From Roseomonas sp. GC11 (GTDB taxonomy: Bacteria; Pseudomonadota; Alphaproteobacteria; Acetobacterales; Acetobacteraceae): a stretch of 64,000 bases of DNA. Below the pieces are notes generated by a model that was not told where the DNA came from, ran no database searches, and worked only from the letters and a program-made list of their open reading frames with translations. Shown in pieces: positions 9,821-18,764 of this stretch. Within the stretch, counting starts at the first letter, position 1, and every line of letters begins with the position of its first letter. The stretch is from contig NZ_JANFNY010000011.1 in the NCBI RefSeq assembly GCF_024437745.1, forward strand, positions 1 through 64,000, given 5' to 3'. A program made the translations under genes and the position numbers.

Positions 9821-9870
9821 GAGAGGGGCTTCGCCCCTCTCCGCAGCTGCGCGGCGGTTGGAAACCCGTC
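9821..9870. repeat. Family C element, copy 2 (inverted, shortened)
   Basis: GAGAGGGGC (9821-9829) pairs with its complement at 9833-9841. It is followed by TGCGCGGC and GGTTGGAAACCC, matching the complement of the 6321-6399 element with its middle hairpins removed. It lies about 40 bases after the stop of the polyproline gene, in the 268-base gap before gabD. Confidence 0.65.
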
Positions 9871-10050
9871 CCTTGGCGCCCCAGGCCCACGGAGCCAGGA
9901 ATCTCAGGCCGCCCTGAGCGGCTGTGGCCACGCGCGGTGAAGTGCGCCACGATCCGGGCCGGGGCGGGCTGACAGCAGCCCCCACCCTGCCTACCTTTCC
10001 TTCATATCCGGCCCGCGCCGCGCCGGCCGCAAGAAGGGGAGAGGACCGCC

Positions 10051-11529
10051 ATGCTCGACGCCATCACCAAATTGCCGCTGAAGGACCCGGACCTGCTGCG
10101 GCAGGCGAATTATATCGATGGCCAGTGGGTCCAGGCCGCGAGTGGCCAGGTGCTGGAGGTGCGCAACCCCGCCACCGGCGAGCTGGTGGGCACCGTGCCT
10201 TCCATGAGCGCCGCCGAGACGCGCCGCGCCATCGAGGCCGCGAATGCCGCATGGCCCGCCTGGCGCGCCATGCTGGCCAAGGACCGCGCCGCCATCCTGC
10301 GCCGCCTTGCCCAGCTGATGCTGGACAACACCGACGACCTCGCCGCCATCATGACCGCCGAGCAGGGCAAGCCGCTTGCCGAGGCCAAGGGCGAGGTGGC
10401 CTATGCCGCCAGCTTCTTCGAGTGGTTCGCCGAGGAGGCCCGCCGCGTCTGCGGCGAGACCATCCCACAGAACGCCAAGGGCCGCCGCATCCTGGTGACG
10501 AAGGAGCCGGTGGGCGTCTTCGCCGCCATCACGCCGTGGAACTTCCCGGCGGCCATGATCACCCGCAAGGCCGGGCCGGGCTGGGCGGCGGGCTGCACCG
10601 GCGTCATCCGCCCGGCCAGCCAGACGCCTTTCTCGGCGCTGGCCATCGCCGTGCTGGCGGAGCGCGCGGGCATGCCGAAGGGCGTGTGCAACGTCATCAC
10701 CGGTCCGTCCTCCGCCACCGGCCGGGAACTCACCGGCAACCCGCTGGTGCGCAAGCTCTCCTTCACCGGTTCCACCGAGGTGGGGCGCGTGCTGCTGGCG
10801 CAATGCGCCGAGACTATCAAGAAGACCTCGATGGAACTGGGCGGCAACGCGCCCTTCATCGTTTTCGACGATGCCGACCTGGACGCGGCGGTGCAGGGGG
10901 CCATGGCCTCCAAGTACCGCAACACCGGGCAGACCTGCGTCTGCGCCAACCGCATCCTGGTGCAGGAGGGGGTCTATGACGCCTTCGCCGCCAAACTGAA
11001 GGTGGCGGTCGAGGCGCTGAAGGTCGGCAACGGCATGGAGGAGGGGGTCACCCAGGGCCCGCTCATCAATGGCGATGCGGTGAAGAAGGTCCAGGCCCAT
11101 ATCGCCGATGCCCTGGCCCGGGGGGCCAGCATCGTCACCGGCGGCCAGCCGCATGCGAAGGGGGGCAATTTCTTCCAGCCCACCGTCCTGGCCGATGTGC
11201 CGCGGGATGCGGCGATTTTCCGCGAGGAAACCTTCGGCCCTGTCGCGCCGCTCTTCCGCTTCCGCACGGAGGAGGAGGCCATCCGCCTCGCCAACGACAC
11301 TGAATTCGGCCTCGCCGCCTATTTCTATGCGCGCGATGTCGGGCGGATCTTCCGCGTGGCGGAGGCGCTGGAATACGGCATCATTGGCATCAACGAGGGC
11401 ATCATCTCCACCGCTGAAGTGCCCTTTGGCGGCTTCAAGCAGTCCGGCCTGGGGCGGGAAGGCTCCAGCCACGGCATCGAGGAATATCTGGAGACGAAGT
11501 ATCTCGCCCTGGGCGGCATCGGGACCTGA
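10051..11529 (+). CDS. gabD: Succinate-semialdehyde dehydrogenase (NAD(P)+)
   Basis: The 492-residue aldehyde dehydrogenase oxidises succinate semialdehyde to succinate at the end of GABA breakdown. PWNFPAAMITRK is the cofactor site, FTGSTEVGR the Rossmann loop, MELGGNAPFIVF carries the general-base Glu, and NTGQTCVCANR the catalytic Cys. The C-terminal EVPFGGFKQSGLGREGS segment is typical of GabD. A strong GGGGAGAGG lies upstream of the ATG. No aminotransferase gene (gabT) is adjacent. The assignment to succinate semialdehyde rests on overall resemblance; related semialdehydes are possible. Confidence 0.85.
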   Translation: MLDAITKLPLKDPDLLRQANYIDGQWVQAASGQVLEVRNPATGELVGTVPSMSAAETRRAIEAANAAWPAWRAMLAKDRAAILRRLAQLMLDNTDDLAAIMTAEQGKPLAEAKGEVAYAASFFEWFAEEARRVCGETIPQNAKGRRILVTKEPVGVFAAITPWNFPAAMITRKAGPGWAAGCTGVIRPASQTPFSALAIAVLAERAGMPKGVCNVITGPSSATGRELTGNPLVRKLSFTGSTEVGRVLLAQCAETIKKTSMELGGNAPFIVFDDADLDAAVQGAMASKYRNTGQTCVCANRILVQEGVYDAFAAKLKVAVEALKVGNGMEEGVTQGPLINGDAVKKVQAHIADALARGASIVTGGQPHAKGGNFFQPTVLADVPRDAAIFREETFGPVAPLFRFRTEEEAIRLANDTEFGLAAYFYARDVGRIFRVAEALEYGIIGINEGIISTAEVPFGGFKQSGLGREGSSHGIEEYLETKYLALGGIGT

Positions 11530-11614
11530 TTTTTTTCAGTCTGGCGTCCCGCCTCAGGCCCGAGGCGGGACGCTTTCTGAAAAAGTTTTTTGGTTCTTTT
11601 TTTCAAAAAAGAAC
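11530..11614. repeat. Family A element, copy 2 (half element with perfect central hairpin)
   Basis: It begins one base after the gabD stop. It has a perfect 12-bp GC stem GCGTCCCGCCTC (11544-11555) with its complement at 11562-11573, then AAAAAGTTTTTTGG and the 22-bp palindrome at 11593-11614. The second 24-bp palindrome is missing. It should act as a strong terminator for gabD. Confidence 0.85.
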
Positions 11615-11719
11615 ATGCTGCCTGGCCTTCCTGAATTTCTCCGTTTCTCTCCTCCGCCTTGACGCCAGCGCCGCGGCCCCCCTTCTTGGCGGCAGCCAGA
11701 GCAGCAGAGGGTTCCTCGC

Positions 11720-13078
11720 ATGAGCGCCTATGATTTCGACCTCTTCGTCATCGGGGGCGGGTCCGGCGGCGTGCGCTGCGGGCGCATTTCGGCCGGGCAT
11801 GGCGCGCGGGTGGGTGTGGCCGAGGAACGCTTCTGGGGCGGCACCTGCGTCAATGTCGGCTGCGTGCCGAAGAAGATCATGGTCCACGCCGCCGAATACG
11901 GGCAGTGGTCGCGCGAGGCCGGGGCCTTTGGCTGGGAGATGGAGGCGCGCGGGCATGACTGGGCGGTGCTCGCCGCCGCCCGCGATGCCGAGGTGGCGCG
12001 GCTGAACGGCATTTATGGCCGGCTGCTGGGCAATGCCGGTGTCACCAGCTTCAACGCCCGCGCCACCTTCCTCGACCCGCACACGCTCGATGTCGGCGGG
12101 CAGCGGGTGACGGCGGAGCGCATCGTCATCGCCACCGGCGGCAAGCCGGTCCGGCCCGATATTCCGGGCGCCGAGCTGGGCCTGGTCTCGGACGACCTCT
12201 TCACCCTGAAGGAGCGCCCGCGCCGCATCGTGGTGGTGGGCAGCGGCTATATCGCGCTCGAATTCGCCTCGCTGCTGAAGGGGCTGGGCTCGGAGGTGGA
12301 CCTGCTCTACCGCCAGCCCCTGCCGCTGCGCGGCTTTGACGAGGATCTGCGCGAGGCGATGGCCGAGGCCCTGGCCCACCAGGGCATCCGCCTGCATCCC
12401 GGCCAGAGCCCGGCGCGGCTGGAGCAGGGGGAGGGCGGCCTGCGCCTGACCACCACCTCCGGCGCGGTGCTGGAGACGGATCAGGTGATGTTCGCCACCG
12501 GCCGCGTGCCCAATACGGCGGGCCTCGGGCTGGAGAAGGCGGGCATCGCGCCCGGCCGCTCCGGCGCCATTCCGGTGACGGCGGCGCAGGCCACGGCCCA
12601 GCCGCATATCTACGCCATTGGCGATGTGACGGATCAGCTCAACCTGACCCCGGTGGCGACGGCGGTGGGCCATGCCCTGGCGGATACGCTGTTCGGCGGC
12701 CGCCCGCGCGCGGCCAGTTTCGAGAATGTGCCGACGGCCGTCTTCACCTCTCCCCCGGCGGCGATGGTGGGGCTGACCGAGGCGGCGGCGGCGGCGCAGG
12801 GCCCGGTGGACATCTACATGGCGCGCTTCACCCCGATGCGCCACACCATCAGCAAGCAGCCGCGCAAGACGCTGATGAAGCTGGTGGTTTCCCAGCGCAC
12901 CCGGCGTGTGCTGGGCGCGCATATGCTGGGCGAGGACGCGGCGGAGATCATGCAGGGCATCGCGGTGGCCATCGTTGCCGGTGCGACGAAGGAGGATTTC
13001 GACCGCACCATCGGCATCCACCCGACGGCGGCGGAGGAATTCGTCACCCTGCGGACGCTGACGCGCAGCGTCGGCTAA
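11720..13078 (+). CDS. gor: Glutathione-disulfide reductase
   Basis: This 452-residue FAD/NADPH oxidoreductase keeps glutathione reduced. FAD binding: FVIGGGSGGVRC (9-20). The redox disulfide lies in GGTCVNVGCVPKK with Cys43 and Cys48. NADPH binding: VVVGSGYIALEFASLL. YAIGDVTDQLNLTPVA is the second FAD motif. The C-terminal HPTAAEEFVTLR supplies the catalytic His/Glu pair of the partner subunit in the dimer. The DFDLFVIGGGSGGVR start and length fit the plant/alphaproteobacterial Gor subgroup. An ATG follows GCAGAGGG upstream. Confidence 0.93.
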   Translation: MSAYDFDLFVIGGGSGGVRCGRISAGHGARVGVAEERFWGGTCVNVGCVPKKIMVHAAEYGQWSREAGAFGWEMEARGHDWAVLAAARDAEVARLNGIYGRLLGNAGVTSFNARATFLDPHTLDVGGQRVTAERIVIATGGKPVRPDIPGAELGLVSDDLFTLKERPRRIVVVGSGYIALEFASLLKGLGSEVDLLYRQPLPLRGFDEDLREAMAEALAHQGIRLHPGQSPARLEQGEGGLRLTTTSGAVLETDQVMFATGRVPNTAGLGLEKAGIAPGRSGAIPVTAAQATAQPHIYAIGDVTDQLNLTPVATAVGHALADTLFGGRPRAASFENVPTAVFTSPPAAMVGLTEAAAAAQGPVDIYMARFTPMRHTISKQPRKTLMKLVVSQRTRRVLGAHMLGEDAAEIMQGIAVAIVAGATKEDFDRTIGIHPTAAEEFVTLRTLTRSVG

Positions 13079-13105
13079 AAACCGGCAGAAAAAAGAAGAG
13101 GGGGC

Positions 13106-13137
13106 CCGGGGGAGAATTCATTCTCCCCCGGTTTCTT
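13106..13137 (+). terminator. Terminator between gor and the glycosyltransferase gene
   Basis: A perfect 12-bp stem, CCGGGGGAGAAT (13106-13117), pairs with 13120-13131 and is followed by TTTCTTT. It lies 27 bases after the gor stop. A similar hairpin with GGGGGAA arms follows the dehydrogenase gene near 57536. Confidence 0.75.
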
Positions 13138-13161
13138 TCTCGCTTTTTGCTACTTTCCCTC

Positions 13162-14793
13162 ATGCCCCTTCCGATTCCCCCCAATGCCGCGATTGGCTTC
13201 GCGGCGGATGGCTTCCGCACGGACCGCCCGCGCCTGATGGGCCGCCATGCGGCGGGCGAGGGTTTTCTCCGCGGTTTCATCCGCCATTCCGGGGTGGACC
13301 GCCTGGCGGCCTATCTGATCGCCCCCGAGGATGGCCCGGTCTTCGCCGAACTCGCCCGCCGCCATGGCGCGGCGATGCCGCTGGAGGCCATTCCGCCGCA
13401 CCGCCTGGGCGCCCTGGCGCGGCTCGGCACGCTGATGCTGCCCGGCCCGGACATCGCGGCGGCGGCCCGGCTGCGCCGCTTCGCCGGCGCCACGGCCTAT
13501 TCGATCGTTGGGGTGACGCACACCACCGCCTCCCACGCCGCGATGGCGGCGATCGCCGATCTCCCCTCCGGCCCGCTGCGCCCCTGGGATGCGCTGATCT
13601 GCACCTCCCGCGCGGTGGCGGGCACGGTGCGCGTGCTGCTGGAGCAGGAGCGCGCCGACCCGATGGCCGCGCGCGGCCCCCTGCCGGAACTGCCTGTCAT
13701 CCCGCTGGGCGTGGAATGCGATGCCCTGGCCCCGCCCGAGGGCGCCCGCGTCCAATGGCGGGAGCGGCTGGGCATCGCCCCCGGTGCGGTGGCGGTGCTG
13801 ATGCTGGGGCGGCTCTCCTGGCACGCCAAGGCGCATCCGGCGGCGCTCTTCGCCGCGCTGGGGCGGGCGGCGCGGCGGCCGGGCATGCCGCCGCTGCATG
13901 CCGTGCTGGGTGGCTGGTTCGCGCATGAGGGGCAGGAGCAGGCCCACCGCGCCATGGCCGCCGCCCTGGCGCCGGAGGTTTCTTTCAGTATCGCCGATGC
14001 GCGTCCGCCGGCGGCGCGGCTGGGGCTGCTGGCGGCTGCGGATGTCTTCACCCTGCTGGCGGATAATATCCAGGAGACCTTCGGCCTCGCCCCGGTGGAG
14101 GGCATGGCCGCCGGCCTGCCGGTGGTGGTCAGCGACTGGGATGGCTTCCGGGATACGGTGCGCCAGGGCGAGGATGGCTTCCGCATCCCGACGCGCATGG
14201 TGCCGGTGGGCAGCGCGGCGGATCTCGCCCTGCATCACGCGGCGGGGGCGGTGAATTACGATCATTACCTGGCGGCCACCACGCAACTCGTGGCGGTGGA
14301 TATCCCCGCCGCCGCCGAGGCTTTCGCCGCCCTGGCCGCCAGCCCGGAGCTGCGCCGGCGCATGGGGGAGGCGGCCCGGCAGCGCGCGCGGGCGGTGTTC
14401 GACTGGCGCGTGGTGATCGGCCAGTATCAGGCGCTCTGGGCCGAGCTTGCGGCCCGCCGCGCCGCCGCGCCGCCGGAGGCCGCCCGGCCGGAGCCGCGCT
14501 ATGCCGACCCCAGCGTGGCCTTCGCGCATTACGCCACCACGCCGCTGCGCGCGGGGATGCTCCTGCGGGCCGATCCGGAGGCGGTGGGGGAGATCGCCGC
14601 CCTGGCCGCCCTGCCGGGGGGGCTGCATCCGGGGGCGGGCGGGCTGGAGGCGGAAGGGCTGGCGGCGCTGCTGCGCAGGATTCAGGAGGCCGGGCCGGTC
14701 GCGGTGGAGGCAATTCTGCCGGAAGAAGGGCGTCGGGGGGCGCTGCGTGGCGTGGTCTGGCTGATGAAAATGGGGTTTGTGCGGGAGGTGTAG
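13162..14793 (+). CDS. Glycosyltransferase, GT4 family (GT-B fold)
   Basis: The 543-residue protein carries a C-terminal GT1-type domain at about residues 175-420. It shows IPLGVECDAL, VLMLGRLSWHAKAHP (nucleotide-sugar domain start) and ETFGLAPVEGMAAGLPVVVSDWDGFRD, the EX7E retaining-glycosyltransferase motif. The N-terminal half is less conserved. About 120 further residues follow the transferase domain and look unrelated to known families. The sugar and acceptor are unknown; no polysaccharide genes surround it. An upstream TTG at 13147 is a less likely start. Confidence 0.78.
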   Translation: MPLPIPPNAAIGFAADGFRTDRPRLMGRHAAGEGFLRGFIRHSGVDRLAAYLIAPEDGPVFAELARRHGAAMPLEAIPPHRLGALARLGTLMLPGPDIAAAARLRRFAGATAYSIVGVTHTTASHAAMAAIADLPSGPLRPWDALICTSRAVAGTVRVLLEQERADPMAARGPLPELPVIPLGVECDALAPPEGARVQWRERLGIAPGAVAVLMLGRLSWHAKAHPAALFAALGRAARRPGMPPLHAVLGGWFAHEGQEQAHRAMAAALAPEVSFSIADARPPAARLGLLAAADVFTLLADNIQETFGLAPVEGMAAGLPVVVSDWDGFRDTVRQGEDGFRIPTRMVPVGSAADLALHHAAGAVNYDHYLAATTQLVAVDIPAAAEAFAALAASPELRRRMGEAARQRARAVFDWRVVIGQYQALWAELAARRAAAPPEAARPEPRYADPSVAFAHYATTPLRAGMLLRADPEAVGEIAALAALPGGLHPGAGGLEAEGLAALLRRIQEAGPVAVEAILPEEGRRGALRGVVWLMKMGFVREV

Positions 14794-14795
14794 GC

Positions 14796-14860
14796 CTTGG
14801 GGAGGCTTTGCCTCCCCAAACCCCTCCATCGGGGGGACAGGGTCCCCCCGAACCCCGCCT
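14796..14860. repeat. Family B GC-hairpin element, copy 2
   Basis: It follows the glycosyltransferase stop by two bases. The arrangement is as in the 6245 copy: a GGGGAGGC/GCCTCCCC hairpin, AAACCCCTCC, then a GGGGGGAC/GTCCCCCC hairpin and AACCCCGCC. It lies between convergent genes (glycosyltransferase and trmJ). Confidence 0.8.
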
Positions 14861-14866
14861 TCGGTT

Positions 14867-15688
14867 TTATTCCGTCCAGGGCGGGGGGGGGTCCTGTTCG
14901 GGGGGGCGGCCGCGCTGCATGCGGCCACGGGAAAGCTCGGTCACCACGCCGTGCAGGGTGCGGAGCTCCTGCTCCGTTACCTCGCCGCGCTGGAACCAGT
15001 GGCGCAGGTTGCGCACCATGCCGGGGCGCTTCGGCCTGTTGTCCAGGAAGCCGCTGGCATCCAGCTCGCCCATCAGGCGGTTGAGGAAGATCTCCAGCTC
15101 GCCCTTTGTCGCCACATGAGTTTCGTTGGTCATCAGCTGGCGCGGCGGCGTGCGGTCCACGGCGGCGTTCCACCACTCATAGGACAGGATCATCACGGCC
15201 TGGGCGAGGTTGAGCGACATATGGTCCGGGTTCAGGGGATAGCGGACCAGGGTGTCGGCACAGGCCATGTCGTCATTCTCCAGCCCCGCGCGCTCGGGGC
15301 CGAAGAGGATGGCGCTGCGCAGGCCGCGGGTCTGGCAGATCTCCACCAGTTCCGTGGCGGCGCCGCGCGCGGTGCAGACGGGGATGACCACATGGCGCGG
15401 GCGCGGGCAGGTGGCGAAGACGCGGTGGCAGTCAGCCACGGCATCAGCCACCGTCTCATGCACCGTGGCGGCCTCCAGGATGCGCTGCGCGCCGGAGGAG
15501 ACATACCAGGCCCGTTCCTGCGGCCAGCCATCGCGCGGGGCGACGAGGCGCAGGTGGAACAGCCCGCCATTGGCCATGGCCCGCGCCGTGGCGCCGATAT
15601 TGTCCGCCAGCTGCGGGCGCACCAGCACGACGATCGGGCTTTCCCCGGGCATGGGCTTGAGGTCGGCACCACCTTCGCGGCCGGTCAT
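14867..15688 (-). CDS. trmJ: tRNA (cytidine/uridine-32-2'-O-)-methyltransferase, SPOUT family
   Basis: The 273-residue SAM-dependent methyltransferase modifies position 32 of tRNA anticodon loops. It has the TrmH/SpoU layout: VLVRPQLADNIGATARAMANGG near the N-terminus (conserved Asn and Arg), ILFGPERAGLENDDMACAD (motif 2) and YPLNPDHMSLNLAQAVMILSYEWW (motif 3), which forms the trefoil-knot cofactor site. TrmJ rather than TrmL is favoured by the C-terminal extension with the helical region after residue 190. A second in-frame Met lies at residue 13. Confidence 0.85.
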   Translation of the reverse strand: MTGREGGADLKPMPGESPIVVLVRPQLADNIGATARAMANGGLFHLRLVAPRDGWPQERAWYVSSGAQRILEAATVHETVADAVADCHRVFATCPRPRHVVIPVCTARGAATELVEICQTRGLRSAILFGPERAGLENDDMACADTLVRYPLNPDHMSLNLAQAVMILSYEWWNAAVDRTPPRQLMTNETHVATKGELEIFLNRLMGELDASGFLDNRPKRPGMVRNLRHWFQRGEVTEQELRTLHGVVTELSRGRMQRGRPPEQDPPPPWTE

Positions 15689-15766
15689 GGGCGGGTCATC
15701 CTTCGGGCTGCAAGCATCAGCCGCCCCCGATAGCCGCCCGGCGCCGGCCGCGAAAGCCCCGATGGC

Positions 15767-16123
15767 TCAGCGCGGCTTCGCCAGGAAGGCGCGCAGCTCG
15801 GCGATTTCCTTCTCCTGGGCGGCGATGATCTCCTCCGCCATGCGGCGCAGGGCAGGGTCCCTGCCATGGCGGAGCTGGATGCGGGCCATGTCGATGGCGC
15901 CCTGGTGGTGCGGGATCATGGCGGCGGCGAAGTCACGATCCGCGTCGCCGGAATAGCGGATGGCCATGTCCTGGTGCATCCGGCGGTTGGCCGCCTCGAA
16001 CTCGGCGGTGGCGGGGCCGCGCGCGGTGGGGGCCGGGGTGGCGTGCTGGTGCTGCTGCTGGGCCAGGGCCGGGCCGGCCAGCAGCAGGGGACAGAGCGCC
16101 AGGGCGCGAAGGGCAGGGGTCAT
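15767..16123 (-). CDS. DUF305 family exported protein
   Basis: The 118-residue protein has a signal peptide (residues 1-21, ending GPALA) and a His-rich QQQHQHAT segment. A four-helix DUF305 domain (about 40-118) carries the hallmark FAAAMIPHHQGAIDMARIQL, with paired His and Met residues. Family members are periplasmic and often found with copper-handling or oxidative-stress genes, so metal binding is a fair guess; it is not proven. AAGGAG precedes the ATG. Upstream lie a perfect inverted repeat and three tandem 14-mers shared with the divergent msrQ promoter region. Confidence 0.82.
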   Translation of the reverse strand: MTPALRALALCPLLLAGPALAQQQHQHATPAPTARGPATAEFEAANRRMHQDMAIRYSGDADRDFAAAMIPHHQGAIDMARIQLRHGRDPALRRMAEEIIAAQEKEIAELRAFLAKPR

Positions 16124-16140
16124 GGCGAGGCTCCTTGGAT

Positions 16141-16197
16141 ATCCCGCTTCGGGATGTTCCGCTGGGGTGGTTCCACTGGGGTGGTTCCGTTGGGGCC
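16141..16197. promoter_or_regulatory. Inverted repeat and three tandem 14-bp repeats between DUF305 and msrQ genes
   Basis: ATCCCG-CTT-CGGGAT (16141-16155) is a perfect inverted repeat. Directly after it come three tandem 14-mers at 16156-16169, 16170-16183 and 16184-16197 (gttccgctggggtg, gttccactggggtg, gttccgttggggcc). They occupy the region 18-74 bases upstream of the DUF305 start. Spacing of 14 bases and near identity suggest a multi-site operator or a recent slippage expansion. Confidence 0.5.
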
Positions 16198-16318
16198 ATC
16201 CTCACATGGCGGCTTCCCCCTGGGGCAAGGCAAGGGAGATTTCCCGGCAAAATGTAACCCGCGCTGGCGCTTCCCCGCGGCGGCGCCACATAGCGGCCAT
16301 GCCCATGCCGGAGCTGTC

Positions 16319-17158
16319 ATGTCCCTGAGCCTTGCCCTGCCCATGCCCTGGTGGGATCGCCAGGGGCGGTTCTCCCCGCTGAAGGCGGGGGTGCTGGCCC
16401 TGCTCTGCCTGCCGGCGCTGCTGCTGGGCTGGTGGGCGGCGCGCGGCGAACTGGGCGGGCGGCCGGTGATGGAGGCCATCCACTGGTCCGGCCTCTGGGC
16501 GGTTCGCATCCTCTGGCTGTCGCTGCTGGTCACGCCGCTGCGGCAGATGCTGCGCTGGCCGCGGCTGATGCTGGTGCGCCGCATGGTGGGGGTGGCGGCG
16601 CTGGCCTATGCGCTGCTCCACCTCGTTCTCTACGCGCTGGACCTGAAATGGGATCTCGCCAAGGCGGCCAGTGAGATCGTGCTGCGCATCTACCTGACCA
16701 TCGGCTTCGTGGCGCTGCTGGGCCTGGTGGCGCTGGGGGTGACCTCGACCGATGGCTGGGTGAAGCGCCTGGGCGGGCGGCGCTGGCAGGGGCTGCACCG
16801 GCTGGCCTATCCCATCGCGCTGCTGGGGGCGGTGCATTTCGCCCTGCAATCCAAGATCGACGTGACCGAGGCCGTGCTGATGGCCGGCCTGTTCCTCTGG
16901 CTGATGGGCTACCGCGCCCTGGCCCCGAAGGGTGCCGCCCCCTCCCTGCCGCGCCTTGCCGTGCTGACCGTGGCGGCGGCCCTGGGCACGGCCCTGCTGG
17001 AAGCCGGCTGGTATGCCGTGGCCACGGGCGTCCCGCCCCTGCCGGTGCTCCAGGCGAATCTCGATGTGGAATTCGGCTTGCGCCCCGCGCTCTGGGTCGG
17101 CCTCGCGGCCACCGGCGCCCTGTTGGCCCGCCTGACGCGCCGGCTGATCCCAGCCTGA
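16319..17158 (+). CDS. msrQ: MsrQ, heme-binding membrane subunit of periplasmic methionine sulfoxide reductase
   Basis: This 279-residue membrane protein passes electrons from the quinone pool to MsrP, which repairs oxidised Met in the periplasm. It contains about six membrane helices of the ferric-reductase-like fold. His residues suited to heme binding lie in AIHWSGLWAVR, LLHLVLYALD and GAVHFALQSK. VKRLGGRRWQGLHRLAYP is the conserved cytoplasmic loop. The catalytic subunit gene msrP usually precedes msrQ but is absent here; the neighbour is the divergent DUF305 gene. A YedZ-like function without MsrP remains possible. Confidence 0.83.
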   Translation: MSLSLALPMPWWDRQGRFSPLKAGVLALLCLPALLLGWWAARGELGGRPVMEAIHWSGLWAVRILWLSLLVTPLRQMLRWPRLMLVRRMVGVAALAYALLHLVLYALDLKWDLAKAASEIVLRIYLTIGFVALLGLVALGVTSTDGWVKRLGGRRWQGLHRLAYPIALLGAVHFALQSKIDVTEAVLMAGLFLWLMGYRALAPKGAAPSLPRLAVLTVAAALGTALLEAGWYAVATGVPPLPVLQANLDVEFGLRPALWVGLAATGALLARLTRRLIPA

Positions 17159-17171
17159 CGGATCGCGGGGT

Positions 17172-17262
17172 CCGGGGTGGCCGTGCCACCCCGGCGGAGG
17201 GGTCTGGGGAGGCGGAGCCTCCCCAGAGAATTTTCTTTTCGCTTGGGGAGGCGGCGCCTCCC
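17172..17262. repeat. Family B GC-hairpin element, copy 3
   Basis: Three hairpins lie in series: CCGGGGTGGC with its complement (17172-17194), CTGGGGAGGC with its complement (17204-17226), and a further GGGGAGGC/GCCTCCCC pair near 17244-17263. It occupies the convergent gap between msrQ and cysS. Confidence 0.75.
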
Positions 17263-17268
17263 CAGCCT

Positions 17269-18699
17269 TCAGGCCTTACGCCAGGTGGTCCCCCCGGGCC
17301 CATCCTCCAGGATGACACCCTGGGCCAGCAGATCGGCGCGGATGCGGTCGGCCTCGGCCCAGTTCTTCGCCTTGCGGGCGTCGAGGCGGGCCTGGATGGC
17401 GGCTTCGATGGCGGCGCTGTCTCCCGCCTCGCCCTGGCGCCACGCCTTGGCATCGCCGCCGAGCAGGCCGAGCACCGCCGCCGCCTGCCGCAGCGCCGCC
17501 GCGGCCTGCCCGGAGGCCGGCTGCCAGTCGCGCCCGATGCGCCCGAGCACGGTGGTGGCCGAGCCGCCGACGGTCGCCACATTCTCCAGCGTGCGCAGGT
17601 CGCGCAGGCGGGCGATGGCGAGCGGGGTGTTCAGGTCATCCCCCAGCGGCTCCAGCGCCCAGGCGGCCATGTCGGCCACCAGCGCGTCCTCCTCCGCCGG
17701 GGCGGGCAGGTCGCGGGCGAGCAGGGCGTAGAAATCGTCCAGCTCCGCCTTGGCTTCCTCCAGCCGCTCTGCCGTGTAGTCCAGGGCGGCGCGGTAATGG
17801 GTCTTGAGCAGCAGCAGGCGGAAAGCCTCGCCGGCCCAGGGGCCGCGCTGGAGGATGTCGCGCACGGTGAGGAAATTGCCGAGCGACTTCGACATCTTCT
17901 CCCCATCGACCAGCAGCATGCCGTTGTGCAGCCAGGTATGGGCGAAGCGCGAGCCGGGGAAGGCGCAGACGGACTGCGCCAGCTCGTTCTCATGGTGGGG
18001 GAAGATCAGGTCGTGCCCGCCGCCATGGATGTCGAAATCCGTGCCGAGGTAGCGCCAGGACATGGCGGAGCATTCGATGTGCCAGCCGGGGCGGCCACGG
18101 CCCCAGGGGCTGTCCCAGCCGGGCAGTTCGTCGCTGGAGGGCTTCCACAGCACGAAATCCCCCGCCTCGCGCTTGTAGGGGGCGACGTCGATGCGGGCGC
18201 CGGCCAGCATTTCCTCCGGCGAGCGGCCGGAGAGGGCGCCATAGCCGGGGAAGCTGGAGACGGAGAAGAGGACATGCCCTTCCGCCGCATAGGCATGGCC
18301 ATTGGCGATCAGCCGCTCGATGAGGCTGATCATCTGGGCGATGTTGTCGGTGGCGCGCGGTTCCTCATCGGGCGGCAGGCAGCCGATGGCCTGCATGTCC
18401 CGGTGGAAATCCGCCGTGGTGCGGGCGGTGATGGCGGCGATGGGCTCGCCGCTTTCCAGGCTGCGGGCGTTGATCTTGTCATCCACGTCCGTGATGTTGC
18501 GGACATAGGTGACGCGCGGATAGAGGCGGCGCAGCAGCCGGGCCAGCACGTCGAAGACGACGACGGGGCGGGCATTGCCCAGATGGGCGAGGTCGTAGAC
18601 CGTGGGGCCACACACATAGAGGCGCACATGCTGCGGGTCGAGCGGGGAGAAGGTCTCCCGCTGGCGCGTGGCGCTGTTGTGGAAGGCCAGTTCGGTCAT
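17269..18699 (-). CDS. cysS: Cysteine--tRNA ligase
   Basis: The 476-residue class I aminoacyl-tRNA synthetase charges tRNA-Cys. YVCGPTVYDLAHLGNARP carries the first zinc-ligand Cys and the HIGH-equivalent HLGN. GWHIECSAMS and GGGHDLIFPHHENE hold the remaining zinc ligands. EKMSKSLGNF is the KMSKS loop. The start MTELAFHNSATR lacks a strong ribosome-binding site. Longer in-frame starts would extend into the end of the upstream GGDEF-EAL gene, which is on the same strand 65 bases away. Confidence 0.95.
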   Translation of the reverse strand: MTELAFHNSATRQRETFSPLDPQHVRLYVCGPTVYDLAHLGNARPVVVFDVLARLLRRLYPRVTYVRNITDVDDKINARSLESGEPIAAITARTTADFHRDMQAIGCLPPDEEPRATDNIAQMISLIERLIANGHAYAAEGHVLFSVSSFPGYGALSGRSPEEMLAGARIDVAPYKREAGDFVLWKPSSDELPGWDSPWGRGRPGWHIECSAMSWRYLGTDFDIHGGGHDLIFPHHENELAQSVCAFPGSRFAHTWLHNGMLLVDGEKMSKSLGNFLTVRDILQRGPWAGEAFRLLLLKTHYRAALDYTAERLEEAKAELDDFYALLARDLPAPAEEDALVADMAAWALEPLGDDLNTPLAIARLRDLRTLENVATVGGSATTVLGRIGRDWQPASGQAAAALRQAAAVLGLLGGDAKAWRQGEAGDSAAIEAAIQARLDARKAKNWAEADRIRADLLAQGVILEDGPGGTTWRKA

Positions 18700-18764
18700 C
18701 ACGCTATATGGGTCCGGGCTTTGGTGTGGATGGCCCGGCAGGTGCGCCGGAAAGCGGTGCCGCG

